DNA of 47,370 nucleotides from Rhodobacter sp. (GTDB lineage Bacteria; Pseudomonadota; Alphaproteobacteria; Rhodobacterales; Rhodobacteraceae), in contig JAIYDJ010000009.1 in the NCBI GenBank assembly GCA_027487575.1, forward strand, positions 1-47,370. Direction: 5' to 3'. The notes beneath the pieces were generated by a model. That model ran no database searches. It saw only the letters and a program-made list of their open reading frames with translations, and was not told where the DNA came from. Shown here piece by piece: positions 39,724-47,175 of this stretch (within the stretch, counting starts at the first letter, position 1; every line of letters begins with the position of its first letter). A program made the position numbers and the translations under genes.

Positions 39724-40140
39724 TCACGCCCGCACGATACGGACGGTCGCGTTGCCTTTCAGGGCGTTCGAATAGGCGCAGATGCGCTTTGCCTCGACGA
39801 TGACCCGTTCTGCGTCGCTGTCCGACAGGCCCGGCAGGTTGGCGACGAGATCGGCCTTGATGCCGAAGGCCCCGACGTCATCGACTGTCAACGTGACTGT
39901 GGCCGCGACCGTGACCGCGCCCGCGGCCAGACCCATGCCCTTGGCCGCAAAGGCCAGCGACGAGGTGAAGCAGGCCCCGAAACCCGCCGCAAACAGTTGT
40001 TCGGGGTTGGTGCCGTTTTCCGATCCGCCGATCGCCGGGGGCATGGCGAGCGCGACCGAAAGCCGTCCGTCATCGGACCGGGCGCTGCCGTCGCGCCCGC
40101 CGCTGATGGCAACCTGGGTGGTGTAAAGCTCTTTTGCCAT
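39724..40140 (-). CDS. OsmC/Ohr-family peroxidase
   Basis: 138 residues from the ATG at 40140; a GTG at 40149 overlapping the previous stop is the alternative, but MAKELYTTQVAISGGRDG is the family's normal beginning. Both reactive cysteines are present: Cys57 in FAAGFGACFTSS and Cys121 in RICAYSNALKGN. It is related to but clearly different from the Ohr at 34391, and could prefer another peroxide. It is co-transcribed with the SnoaL-like gene just upstream and presumably controlled by the divergent TetR protein. Confidence 0.86.
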   Translation of the reverse strand: MAKELYTTQVAISGGRDGSARSDDGRLSVALAMPPAIGGSENGTNPEQLFAAGFGACFTSSLAFAAKGMGLAAGAVTVAATVTLTVDDVGAFGIKADLVANLPGLSDSDAERVIVEAKRICAYSNALKGNATVRIVRA

Positions 40141-40145
40141 CCCGC

Positions 40146-40709
40146 TCACCGATCCGCCGGCCGGGCGGCCAGATCGTAGAACGGCTGCGGCATACCTTGC
40201 ACGCCCAGTTGGGCAAAGGCGCGGGGCCAGTCAAACTGGTCCCAGTGTTCATAAAGCTGCCCGTCCTTCACGTCCCACACATCGATGGCGTCGAACTCCA
40301 GCTTCTGCCCCGTCGGCTCGATGCCCAGCAATGCGCCGCCCGTCAGGGTGCCTTCCCAGGTCCAGCGCGTTACCACGGGGTCTTCGGTCGCGAACACGTC
40401 ATGCAGGGTGAACCGGGCGTCGGGCATGGTCTGGTAGATCACCGGTATGAAGTCGATCAGACCCTGCCGCCCCTCGGGCACCAAAGGGTTGTGCTGGATG
40501 TAATCCTCGGCCACCAGCACGTTCAGCATCTCGGTGCGTTTGGAGGGGTCGGCCTCGTTCAGCATAACGTCCGAAAAGCTGCGGCCGAGCCATTCGTTGT
40601 AGGCCACGGTACCGGGCGCGTCGGGTGGGGGTGGCAGAAGATCGGTGGCATGTTCAGCGGCAGGCAGCAGAAAGCCGGCTGCCAACGGGGCAGGGAAAAG
40701 CGGTTTCAT
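40146..40709 (-). CDS. Exported SnoaL-like (NTF2-fold) ester-cyclase family protein
   Basis: 187 residues from the ATG at 40709 (AAGGA upstream). A short signal peptide (MKPLFPAPLAAGFLLPAA) is likely. The rest is one NTF2-like barrel with EMLNVLVAEDYIQHNPLVPE, VFATEDPVVTRWTWEGTLTG and EFDAIDVWDVKDGQLYEHWD, a pattern of SnoaL-like polyketide-cyclase relatives. The catalytic role in most stand-alone bacterial members is unknown. It is divergent from the TetR gene at 40887 across a repeat-rich promoter and overlaps or abuts the OsmC-family gene downstream. Confidence 0.8.
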   Translation of the reverse strand: MKPLFPAPLAAGFLLPAAEHATDLLPPPPDAPGTVAYNEWLGRSFSDVMLNEADPSKRTEMLNVLVAEDYIQHNPLVPEGRQGLIDFIPVIYQTMPDARFTLHDVFATEDPVVTRWTWEGTLTGGALLGIEPTGQKLEFDAIDVWDVKDGQLYEHWDQFDWPRAFAQLGVQGMPQPFYDLAARPADR

Positions 40710-40780
40710 GTGATTAATCCTTGTTTCCGGTTTCTTGACCGGTACTGCGGCGGAGTCATCCGCCGTTCCAGCGGTATAAA

Positions 40781-40825
40781 TGATCGATTGATCATGAACA
40801 ACGTTTATAGATGATTGTTCGATCA
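40781..40825. promoter_or_regulatory. Operator cluster between the SnoaL-like gene and tetR
   Basis: Two inverted repeats lie in an AT-rich block: TGATC-GATT-GATCA (40781-40794) and GAACAA-N13-TTGTTC (40796-40801 with 40815-40820), the latter followed by another GATCA. The halves are related (TGATCATGAACAA against TTGTTCGATCA), so this is probably a TetR-type binding region controlling both divergent genes. Confidence 0.6.
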
Positions 40826-40886
40826 CGAATTCGTGGCGGGCAACCGCCCGGCGCGTGGTCTATGTTGCTTCGGCAAGGAGAACGCC

Positions 40887-41456
40887 ATGGCACGACCGAA
40901 AGCCTATGATCAGGACGCCGTGCTGGACGCCGCCATGCGGGTGTTCTGGCGCAAGGGCTATGTCGGCACGTCGATGGCGGACATTTATGGCGCGACGGGT
41001 CTGAAACCCGGAAACCTTTATGCCACCTTCACCGACAAGGAGACGCTGTTCCATCGCGCGTTCGAGGCTTACATAAACCTCTTCCGCAGCAGCCTTCCCG
41101 AAGGGCTGTCCGGGCGCGCCGCGATCCATGCCTGGCTTGACACGCAGGCCCGGCTTGCCACCGAAGACCCGGACCGCAAGGGTTGCCTGATCATCAATAC
41201 TGTGACCGAACGCGAGGCGCATTCCCCCCGCACGCAGGCCCTGGCGATGGAAAGACTGGACGAGATCACCGACTTTTTCCGCACCGAACTGCAAGCCGCG
41301 CACCGGGCGGGGGAAATCGCGGCCGATGCAGACATCGAAGGCGGCGCGGCCGCACTGACCGGGACAGTTTTCGCGATCATGTCGCTGGGCCGGGCAGGGG
41401 CCAGTGCCACGACCATCCGCCATGTCGCCGAGCAGGCAAAACTCCTGGTGAGGTAG
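40887..41456 (+). CDS. TetR-family transcriptional regulator
   Basis: 189 residues from the ATG at 40887, with CAAGGAGAACGCC ahead. The DNA-binding part is typical: MARPKAYDQDAVLDAAMRVF, then KGYVGTSMADIYGATGLKPG and NLYATFTDKETLF. A cysteine in DRKGCLIINTV occurs at the position common in the YxaF/NemR-like group, some of whose members sense reactive compounds. That would suit control of the adjacent peroxidase, but this is inference. The frame's earlier start (40815) reaches into the operator region and is unlikely. Confidence 0.88.
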   Translation: MARPKAYDQDAVLDAAMRVFWRKGYVGTSMADIYGATGLKPGNLYATFTDKETLFHRAFEAYINLFRSSLPEGLSGRAAIHAWLDTQARLATEDPDRKGCLIINTVTEREAHSPRTQALAMERLDEITDFFRTELQAAHRAGEIAADADIEGGAAALTGTVFAIMSLGRAGASATTIRHVAEQAKLLVR

Positions 41457-41462
41457 ACCGAA

Positions 41463-41498
41463 CACCCGCTTTCGCGAACCGGTTCGCCGTTTCGGGTG
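41463..41498. terminator. 36-bp two-part palindrome after tetR
   Basis: A perfect 14-bp palindrome (GCGAACCGGTTCGC, 41474-41487) is flanked symmetrically by CACCCG and CGGGTG (41463-41468 and 41493-41498), with 5-base mismatched segments on each side. It starts 7 bases after the TetR stop. It may be a transcript-end hairpin without T tract, or a protein-binding site. The rest of the 237-base gap to 41693 shows no gene. Confidence 0.4.
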
Positions 41499-41693
41499 GC
41501 CCGACGCCGGTTTGCCCGGATGCGTCACCTTTCAGGCCGGGCGATCCCGGACACGACAGGCGTCCTTGCGGTTGTCAGCGGAAAAAACACCTGAATGAAC
41601 GGTTTCCAAGTCGGTGATGTAGGAATCCGCCCCGTCTCGACCGTCATCAGGATATCGGCATCAATCAGGATGTCGTGGTGACGGAGATACATC

Positions 41694-42278
41694 ATGAAGA
41701 CCGGCCTTTCCTTCCTTGCCGCTGTTGCAACCCTTTGTTCCGCCCTGCCGGCCGCTGCCGAATTTGCGGATGCGGGCACGTTGCAGGCGCTGCAGGGCAC
41801 CTATGTCAGCCCCAAGGTCGAAGCCTGGTACGGCGGCTTCGGCACCCGCGAGTTCGTCTTCCGCGACGGACAGTGGAGCCTGATCTTCACCCACGCCCTT
41901 GACCCCGCGATGACCATGCGCACCTTCCAGTTCCGCACTGGCGGGGGCTATGCGGTGGGCGCACCGTCACCTGTCGTCGAAGGGGCGTTCCAGACCGTCT
42001 TTGACGAAGACTGGAAGCGTGTCACCCTGTTGACCGACGTCCCCGAGATCGTGGCGGGTATGGGTATGGCGGAATGCAATCTGACGGTGAACCTTGAAGC
42101 CGACATCTCGGGAACGGGATGCGCGGCGTGGCGGCCGGTGGCGGTTTGCGGGCAGGACCATGACCTGCTGGCGCTGTCCGCCGACGGCCTGCACTTCGGG
42201 GTGCGCCCCGCCGACAACGACATGTGCAGCCCCGACAAGACCCCGACCGCGCTGCTGCCGGCCGTGGTCGCCCGCTGA
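41694..42278 (+). CDS. Secreted protein of unknown function (possibly APCDD1-like domain)
   Basis: 194 residues. A Sec signal peptide is clear (MKTGLSFLAAVATLCSALPA then AAEF, cleavage after AAA-E or nearby). The mature part contains LQGTYVSPKVEAWYGGFGTR, WSLIFTHALDPAMTMRTFQF, VTLLTDVP and a C-terminal LHFGVRPADNDMCSPDKTPT with four cysteines in total after the signal. The arrangement recalls bacterial proteins annotated as APCDD1-superfamily, but this is from memory of the pattern and not certain. It is exported and lies 54 bases ahead of the DGPF/ECF42 pair, and might be part of the same transcript. Confidence 0.7.
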   Translation: MKTGLSFLAAVATLCSALPAAAEFADAGTLQALQGTYVSPKVEAWYGGFGTREFVFRDGQWSLIFTHALDPAMTMRTFQFRTGGGYAVGAPSPVVEGAFQTVFDEDWKRVTLLTDVPEIVAGMGMAECNLTVNLEADISGTGCAAWRPVAVCGQDHDLLALSADGLHFGVRPADNDMCSPDKTPTALLPAVVAR

Positions 42279-42332
42279 TCCCGCTGACCCGGCCCGCGTG
42301 ACCCCCAAGCCTTTGCGAAACGGAGAGACCCG

Positions 42333-42686
42333 ATGCAATACATGATCCTCAACTACACCTCGCCTGCCGAATACACCAATGCCGACGACGTCAGGGCGGC
42401 CGCCGACGGCGCTGTCTGGGGTGCCTACACCAAGGCGTTGATCGACGCCGGGGTGCTTGTGGGCGGCAATGCCCTGCACCCGTCGCACACCGCGACCACG
42501 CTGCGGGTGCGCGACAGGGGCCGTGACATCCAGGACGGACCCTATGCCGCAACCAAGGAACATCTCGGCGGCTACTACATCATCGAGGTGCCCGATCTGG
42601 ACACGGCCCTTGTCTGGGCGGCCCGCAATCCGGCGGCCTCCTCGGGCGCCGTCGAAGTGCGGCCCGTGGTGATGCGCAGCGCATGA
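42333..42686 (+). CDS. YCII-related DGPF-domain protein
   Basis: 117 residues: MQYMILNYTSPAEYTNADDV at the front and the signature DGPYAATKEHLGGYYIIEVP (DGPF motif, here DGPY) in the middle. This dimeric alpha-beta fold has no firmly known activity. DGPF proteins are the hallmark partners of ECF42 sigma factors, and the next gene is one of these, overlapping this stop by ATGA. GAAACGGAGAGACCCG precedes the ATG. Probably a target or modulator of that sigma factor. Confidence 0.87.
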   Translation: MQYMILNYTSPAEYTNADDVRAAADGAVWGAYTKALIDAGVLVGGNALHPSHTATTLRVRDRGRDIQDGPYAATKEHLGGYYIIEVPDLDTALVWAARNPAASSGAVEVRPVVMRSA

Positions 42687-43909
42687 ACCAACCGCACGAG
42701 GCGCTGGAACGACTGGCGCGCCTGTCCTACGGCAGGCTTGTGGCCCGTCTGGCCGCGCGCACCGGCAGCGTATCGGCAGCAGCCGATGCGCTGTCGGATG
42801 CCCTGGTCCGCGCGCTGGAAACATGGCCCCGGCGCGGTGTGCCCGACCAGCCCGAAGCCTGGCTGATCGCCACGGCCAAGAACTGTCTGGTGGACGCCGC
42901 ACGCCATGCGCAGGTTGCCGCCCGGGGTGAAGCGCATCTGACGCTGTTGCAGGAGGAGCGTTCTGACATGGCACAGGCTGCAACGCCGGATCGCATTCTG
43001 AACCTGATGTTCGTCTGCGCGCATCCGGCCATCGACGCCGCGATGCGCACGCCGCTGATGCTGCAACTGGTGCTGGGACTGGACGCGCGCCGCATGGCGG
43101 GTGCGTTCCTGATCGCCCCGGGCACCCTGAGCCAGCGCCTGACCCGCGCGCGCGCAAAGATCGAGGTTGCGCGCATCCGCTTTGCCCTGCCCGATACCGC
43201 CGACATGGCCGATCGTCTGGACCCGGTGCTGGCCGCAATCTATGCGGCCTACACCGTCGGGTCTGACGGCCAGATGGCGGGAGATGCAAAATCGTCGGCC
43301 TTGGCCCGCGAGGCGATCTGGCTTGCCTCCCTTCTGGCCAGTCGCATGCCGGGGGAACCCGAAGCCCAGGCCTTGCTGGCGCTGATGCTTTACGCCGAGG
43401 CGCGCAGGTCGGCGCGTCTGGATGCAGAAGGCAGGTTCGTGCCGCTGGAGGTGCAGGACGTCGCCATCTGGGACGAGGGCCTGATGCGCGATGCGGACCT
43501 TGCCATGCGTATGGCAGCACGGAACGCAACCCTTGGGCGGTATCAGATCGAGGCGGCGATACAGGCCGCGCACGCGGATCGCAGGCATCGCAGCCCGACG
43601 GACTGGCGTGCGATTGCTGACCTCTACCGGGGTCTTGTCGCCCTGCACCCGACCACCGGGGCCATCACGGGGCTTGCGGCGGCCCTTGGCGAGGCGGAAG
43701 GCGCAGCGGCGGGCCTTGCCGCCCTTGAAAGGGTCGATCCCGCGCGCGCCGAAAGCTATCAGCCGCTTTGGGCCGTGCGCGCCCATCTGCTGCGCCGCGC
43801 GGGCGACCGGCCCGGGGCGCTGGCGGCCTATGGCCGGGCGATTTCCCTGTCGCCCGACCCGGCGGTCCGCGCTTTTCTGGAAACCCGCAGGCAGGACCTG
43901 ACGCTGTAG
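42683..43909 (+). CDS. ECF42-type RNA polymerase sigma factor with C-terminal helical extension
   Basis: 408 residues. Sigma region 2 lies at about 10-80 (VSAAADALSDALVRALETWP, then PEAWLIATAKNCLVDAARHA) and region 4 at about 105-165 (LMLQLVLGLDARRMAGAFLI, PGTLSQRLTRARAKI). The remaining 220 residues form a TPR-like extension ending with ERVDPARAESYQPLWAVRAH and AGDRPGALAAYGRAISL. Sigma factors of this group lack a classical anti-sigma gene, and the extension is thought to control activity. The adjacent DGPF gene supports the assignment. Its start is fixed by the overlap with that gene. Confidence 0.9.
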   Translation: MNQPHEALERLARLSYGRLVARLAARTGSVSAAADALSDALVRALETWPRRGVPDQPEAWLIATAKNCLVDAARHAQVAARGEAHLTLLQEERSDMAQAATPDRILNLMFVCAHPAIDAAMRTPLMLQLVLGLDARRMAGAFLIAPGTLSQRLTRARAKIEVARIRFALPDTADMADRLDPVLAAIYAAYTVGSDGQMAGDAKSSALAREAIWLASLLASRMPGEPEAQALLALMLYAEARRSARLDAEGRFVPLEVQDVAIWDEGLMRDADLAMRMAARNATLGRYQIEAAIQAAHADRRHRSPTDWRAIADLYRGLVALHPTTGAITGLAAALGEAEGAAAGLAALERVDPARAESYQPLWAVRAHLLRRAGDRPGALAAYGRAISLSPDPAVRAFLETRRQDLTL

Positions 43910-43950
43910 GTTTCGTGGCACGGGTTCCTGCTGCCCCGCCAAGTCCTCGC

Positions 43951-43972
43951 TGCCGGGGCCCGCTTTCCGGCA
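43951..43972. terminator. Hairpin between convergent sigma-factor and SDR genes
   Basis: TGCCGG and CCGGCA pair over 6 bp with a 10-base loop in the 65-base convergent gap. A weak, possibly bidirectional transcript end. Confidence 0.35.
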
Positions 43973-43974
43973 CC

Positions 43975-44712
43975 TCAGGTGTTGGCCCAGCCCCCGTCGA
44001 TCACATGGGCAGCGCCGGTCGTGTAGGTGCTTTCGTCGCTGGCCAGATAGACGACAAGCGCTGCGATTTCCTCCGGCTTGCCGATCCGGCCGATCGGCTG
44101 GCGGGCGATGAACGCCTTGCGGGCCGCCTCGTAATCGCCGGTGTCGCGCAGGCGCTGTTCCAGCGACGGGCTTTCCACCGTGCCCGGGCAAATGGCGTTG
44201 GCGCGGACGCCCTTGGTGATGAAATCGGCGGCGATGGCCTTGGTCAGGCCGATCACCCCGGCCTTGGTGGCCCCGTAGACAAAGCGGTTGGGCGCCGCGA
44301 TGATCGACCCCGCCACCGACGCCATGTTGATGATCGACCCGCCGCCGCCCGCAATCATGCCCGGCAGGAAGGCGCGGCACATGCGGTACATGGCGGTCAT
44401 GTTCAGATCGAGGCTGAACGCCCACTGATCCTCGTCACAGTCCAGGATCGTGCCGGCAGCGACAAAGCCCGCGCAGTTGAACAGGACGTCCAGCGGGCCG
44501 GCGGCCGCCACCGCTTCGGCGATCGAGGCCCGGTTGCGCACGTCCAGGACCCTTGTTTCAAGCCCTTCGGCGGCAAGGTCCGCCAGTGCCGCCGCGTTCA
44601 CGTCGGTGGCCAGCACCCTTGCCCCCTCGCGTGCCATCGCCAGCGCCGATGCCCGGCCGATCCCCTGTCCTGCCGCTGTGACCAGCGCGCGTTTTCCGTC
44701 CAGACGTCCCAT
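43975..44712 (-). CDS. Short-chain dehydrogenase, 2-keto-3-deoxy-L-fuconate dehydrogenase-like
   Basis: 245 residues from the ATG at 44712, 5 bases after GGAG; GTG and ATG codons directly before it are less well spaced. Classical SDR: TAAGQGIGRASA cofactor loop, FNCAG, catalytic Ser in NMASVAGSI, YGATK as YxxxK, and CPGTVESPSLEQRLRDTGDY. This last stretch, with GGWANT at the end, resembles L-fuconate-pathway KDF dehydrogenases, which oxidise the C4 hydroxyl of 2-keto-3-deoxy acids. Being last in an operon with sugar-acid dehydratases supports this, but related SDRs act on rhamnose or pentose derivatives. Confidence 0.82.
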   Translation of the reverse strand: MGRLDGKRALVTAAGQGIGRASALAMAREGARVLATDVNAAALADLAAEGLETRVLDVRNRASIAEAVAAAGPLDVLFNCAGFVAAGTILDCDEDQWAFSLDLNMTAMYRMCRAFLPGMIAGGGGSIINMASVAGSIIAAPNRFVYGATKAGVIGLTKAIAADFITKGVRANAICPGTVESPSLEQRLRDTGDYEAARKAFIARQPIGRIGKPEEIAALVVYLASDESTYTTGAAHVIDGGWANT

Positions 44713-44722
44713 CATCACTCCC

Positions 44723-45907
44723 TTACACCGGCAGGCAGGCCGGGCCTATTGGTTCGAAACTCTTGTAGGTCAGGATGAATTCCTGATGCCCCAGCTCTTC
44801 GGATTTGCTGCGCGTGCCGGAGGCAAGGCTTATCACCATATCATATATCTCCTGCCCCACCTCCTCCAGTGACGCCGTGCCATCAAGCACACGTCCCGCA
44901 TTCACGTCCATGTCTTCCGACAGGCGGGCATACATGTGCGGGTTGGCGGCGATCTTGATGACCGGGGCCAGGGCGGACCCCACCACAGACCCGCGCCCGG
45001 TGACGAACAGGGTGCAATGCGCGCCGCTCGCCATCATCTCGACGATCTCGGCATTGTCCGAGATGTTCGGAAAGCCGAAGCGCACTTCGCCGTCAGGGAC
45101 CACATCCATCAGGTAAAGCCCGCCCTTCGGGGGAATGTCGCCTGGCTTGATCAGGCCGGAAATCACCGACTGGCCGGATTTCATATAGGCCCCCAGCGAC
45201 TTTTCCTCGATGGTCGTCAGGCCACCATCGGCATTGCCACTGGCAAAGCTGCCATAGCCCAAGGTGGCGTAATAGCGGGCCGCCTTCTCGACCGAGGCGC
45301 GCAGTTCGGCAGCCAGCGCCGGGGTAGCGGCACGGGATTCCATGATCGCCTCGCAGCCGATCAGCTCGCCGGTCTCCTCGAAGATGCAGGCGGCCCCTGC
45401 GGCCACCAGCTTGTCAAAGGCGATTCCCGCCGCCGGGTTGCCGGTGATGCCCGAGGTGCCGTCCGACCCCCCGCAGACCGTGCCGACGATCAAATCGCTG
45501 ATCGCCATCGGCACGGTTGGCGCAACCGCCAGCGCGGCAACCTGCTGCGCCACCCAGTCCCGCCCCGCCGCGATGGTGGACCGCGTGCCTCCGGTGTTCT
45601 GGATCACCAGCACCTTGACCGGGCGGCCCGTGGCCCGCACGACCGCTTCGACCTGTTGGCGGTTGAAGCTTTCGCAGCCCAGACTGACCAGCAGCACCGC
45701 GCCGACGTTGGGGTGGGTGCAAAGCCGCTCCATCATCTTTTGCGCGTAAGCGTTGGGAAAGCAGCCGGGAAAGCCGATGACATGGGCGTTGTCGCGGTCC
45801 ACCGCCGCCACCTCGCGGGCGACATGGTGGGCGCACTCCACCAGATAGGCCACCGCCACCACATTGCGGATGCCCTTGCGCCCGTCAGACCTTGGCCAGC
45901 CTCTCAT
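44723..45907 (-). CDS. UxaA-family dehydratase, large subunit (altronate/galactarate-dehydratase-like)
   Basis: 394 residues. It opens RGWPRSDGRKGIRNVVAVAY and carries the family's iron-site region, HVIGFPGCFPNAYAQKMMER, LLVSLGCESFN and LIVGTVCGGSDGTSGITGNP, with conserved cysteines. Altronate dehydratase UxaA of E. coli has this and a small SAF domain in one chain; here the small part is a separate gene that overlaps by ATGA. The same split occurs in sulfolactate sulfo-lyase (SuyA/SuyB). The sugar-acid neighbours make dehydration of a hexonate or deoxyhexonate more likely, but a sulfonate substrate is not excluded. Confidence 0.83.
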   Translation of the reverse strand: MRGWPRSDGRKGIRNVVAVAYLVECAHHVAREVAAVDRDNAHVIGFPGCFPNAYAQKMMERLCTHPNVGAVLLVSLGCESFNRQQVEAVVRATGRPVKVLVIQNTGGTRSTIAAGRDWVAQQVAALAVAPTVPMAISDLIVGTVCGGSDGTSGITGNPAAGIAFDKLVAAGAACIFEETGELIGCEAIMESRAATPALAAELRASVEKAARYYATLGYGSFASGNADGGLTTIEEKSLGAYMKSGQSVISGLIKPGDIPPKGGLYLMDVVPDGEVRFGFPNISDNAEIVEMMASGAHCTLFVTGRGSVVGSALAPVIKIAANPHMYARLSEDMDVNAGRVLDGTASLEEVGQEIYDMVISLASGTRSKSEELGHQEFILTYKSFEPIGPACLPV

Positions 45908-46203
45908 GCTTCCCCCGTGTTCAGCGCATAGGTCGGGGTATAATCCGACACGAGGTTGTGCAGATGCACATGATCGCCCGGCGCGATTGCCCGGCTGGCC
46001 CGCCCGATCGGCGCGCCGTACTTGATGACCTTCTGGCCCTCGGGCACCGCCAGCCGGGCGATCTTGTGGCCGAGGCCCAGAGGCTGGGGAAACGATACGG
46101 CAACACCATCCACCATGACGGCCTCTTGGGCGGCGATCTGGTCACGCAGCACATAAACGCTGTCGCCCGGTGACAGAAGCATGAGGCGCGGGTCTGTCAG
46201 CAT
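45904..46203 (-). CDS. UxaA-family dehydratase, small subunit (SAF domain)
   Basis: 99 residues, a lone SAF domain: LSPGDSVYVLRDQIAAQEAV, then VPEGQKVIKYGAPIGRASRA and IAPGDHVHLHNL. It corresponds to the N-terminal domain of UxaA/GarD and to SuyA. It works with the large subunit encoded next (4-base overlap). Its start codon shares one base with the RraA stop, so the three genes are translationally coupled. Confidence 0.85.
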   Translation of the reverse strand: MLTDPRLMLLSPGDSVYVLRDQIAAQEAVMVDGVAVSFPQPLGLGHKIARLAVPEGQKVIKYGAPIGRASRAIAPGDHVHLHNLVSDYTPTYALNTGEA

Positions 46204-46850
46204 CAGAATTTCCCGTGTTTCAGATAGGCGGCTTGCGGGTCCATTCCAGCCAGAATCGCGCGGCGGACAAGGCTTTCGGTGGCCATCGCGGCCACGGATT
46301 TCTCGGCCACCTCTGGCAGGATTTCGACCGGAATGCAGACCATCCCATCCCGGTCGCCATGCAGCCAGTCACCCGGACGGATCAGCACATCGTCGATCAG
46401 GATCGGCACATCGGTCGCGGTCGGCAGCCAGCACCCGACCACATCGCGCGGGGTGTGAAAGACGCCCCAGCAGGGAAAGCCCAGCCGCAGGATGAAGTTG
46501 GTGTCGCGCAGACCGCCATCGGTCACGCAGCCCAGCACGCCCTTGCGGTGCAGGGTTTCCGCCGACAACTCGCCCATCTGCGCCACGATGTGGTTGTGGG
46601 GCTGCGAGGTCCAGATGTGTCCCGAGGGTGCCTTCGACAAAAGCCCCGTCCACGCCAGCAGCGTCTGGTGGGCGTCTGCCGTCTCGTCCATCCGGCCTTC
46701 GATTGTGAAGGCGGGGCCGGTCAGCACGCCTTCGGGGTTCAGCGGGCGCAGCCGCTGCGGCAGGGTGAAGTTGCGCCGACCCATGCCGCGCAACACGTCA
46801 TGCACGACTGAAGTGTAGCATGACGAAAAGGCCGCGTGCAGATCAGTCAT
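46203..46850 (-). CDS. RraA-family protein (4-hydroxy-4-methyl-2-oxoglutarate aldolase-like)
   Basis: 215 residues. The family signature GVLGCVTDGGLRD and the WGVFHTPRDVVG segment are present, as is the metal/substrate pair in the D..R.. motif. RraA-like enzymes cleave or decarboxylate 2-oxo acids such as 4-hydroxy-4-methyl-2-oxoglutarate; the RNase-E inhibitor role belongs to a subset that lacks aldolase context. In a sugar-acid operon it is a good candidate for the retro-aldol step that releases pyruvate. Its start overlaps the end of the mutarotase gene by 8 bases. Confidence 0.83.
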   Translation of the reverse strand: MTDLHAAFSSCYTSVVHDVLRGMGRRNFTLPQRLRPLNPEGVLTGPAFTIEGRMDETADAHQTLLAWTGLLSKAPSGHIWTSQPHNHIVAQMGELSAETLHRKGVLGCVTDGGLRDTNFILRLGFPCWGVFHTPRDVVGCWLPTATDVPILIDDVLIRPGDWLHGDRDGMVCIPVEILPEVAEKSVAAMATESLVRRAILAGMDPQAAYLKHGKF

Positions 46851-47172
46851 GGTGGAACACCTCTTCCATCATGGACCACCACTCTCCTTCCTTGCGGGTT
46901 GCCAGAGGCTCCTGGCAGGGCATGCAGACCGCCCACCATTCCTGCGTTCTGGGGTCGGCGGCCATCAGGGCGGCATCGGCGGCAAAGTCCGTGCCGTGAT
47001 ATTCCCAATAGCCGAACAGCAGGTTTTCGGGCTCTTTCAGGAAGATCGAGTAGTTCTGGATGTTGCACGCGCTGATCCGGGCCAGAATGTCGGGCCAGAC
47101 GTCAGCGTGCAGGCGTTTGTAGACTTCGATCTTGTCGGGTTTCAGTCCGATCATCATTCCCATGCGTTGCAT
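46843..47172 (-). CDS. L-rhamnose mutarotase-like protein (RhaM family)
   Basis: 109 residues, the standard length. It has GLKPDKIEVYKRLHADVWPD (active-site Tyr/His region), NYSIFLKEPENLLFGYWEYH and the closing WWAVCMPCQE. RhaM interconverts the anomers of L-rhamnose and related 6-deoxy or neutral sugars, speeding entry to catabolism. It is the second gene of the - strand operon visible here, 3 bases after the stop of the dehydratase, and implies that a 6-deoxyhexose or similar sugar is the starting substrate. Confidence 0.88.
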   Translation of the reverse strand: MQRMGMMIGLKPDKIEVYKRLHADVWPDILARISACNIQNYSIFLKEPENLLFGYWEYHGTDFAADAALMAADPRTQEWWAVCMPCQEPLATRKEGEWWSMMEEVFHHD

Positions 47173-47175
47173 GAC

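Noticed and set aside
41967..44425. Two long - strand frames opposite the DGPF and sigma-factor genes and part of the SDR gene
   Set aside because: They overlap recognised families on the other strand or in another frame and show no conserved motifs.
44723..46203. Reading the UxaA/SAF pair as sulfolactate sulfo-lyase (SuyAB)
   Set aside because: The split architecture fits, but the operon holds a rhamnose-mutarotase-like gene, an enolase-type sugar-acid dehydratase and a KDF-like SDR, and no sulfonate genes. Kept only as an alternative.
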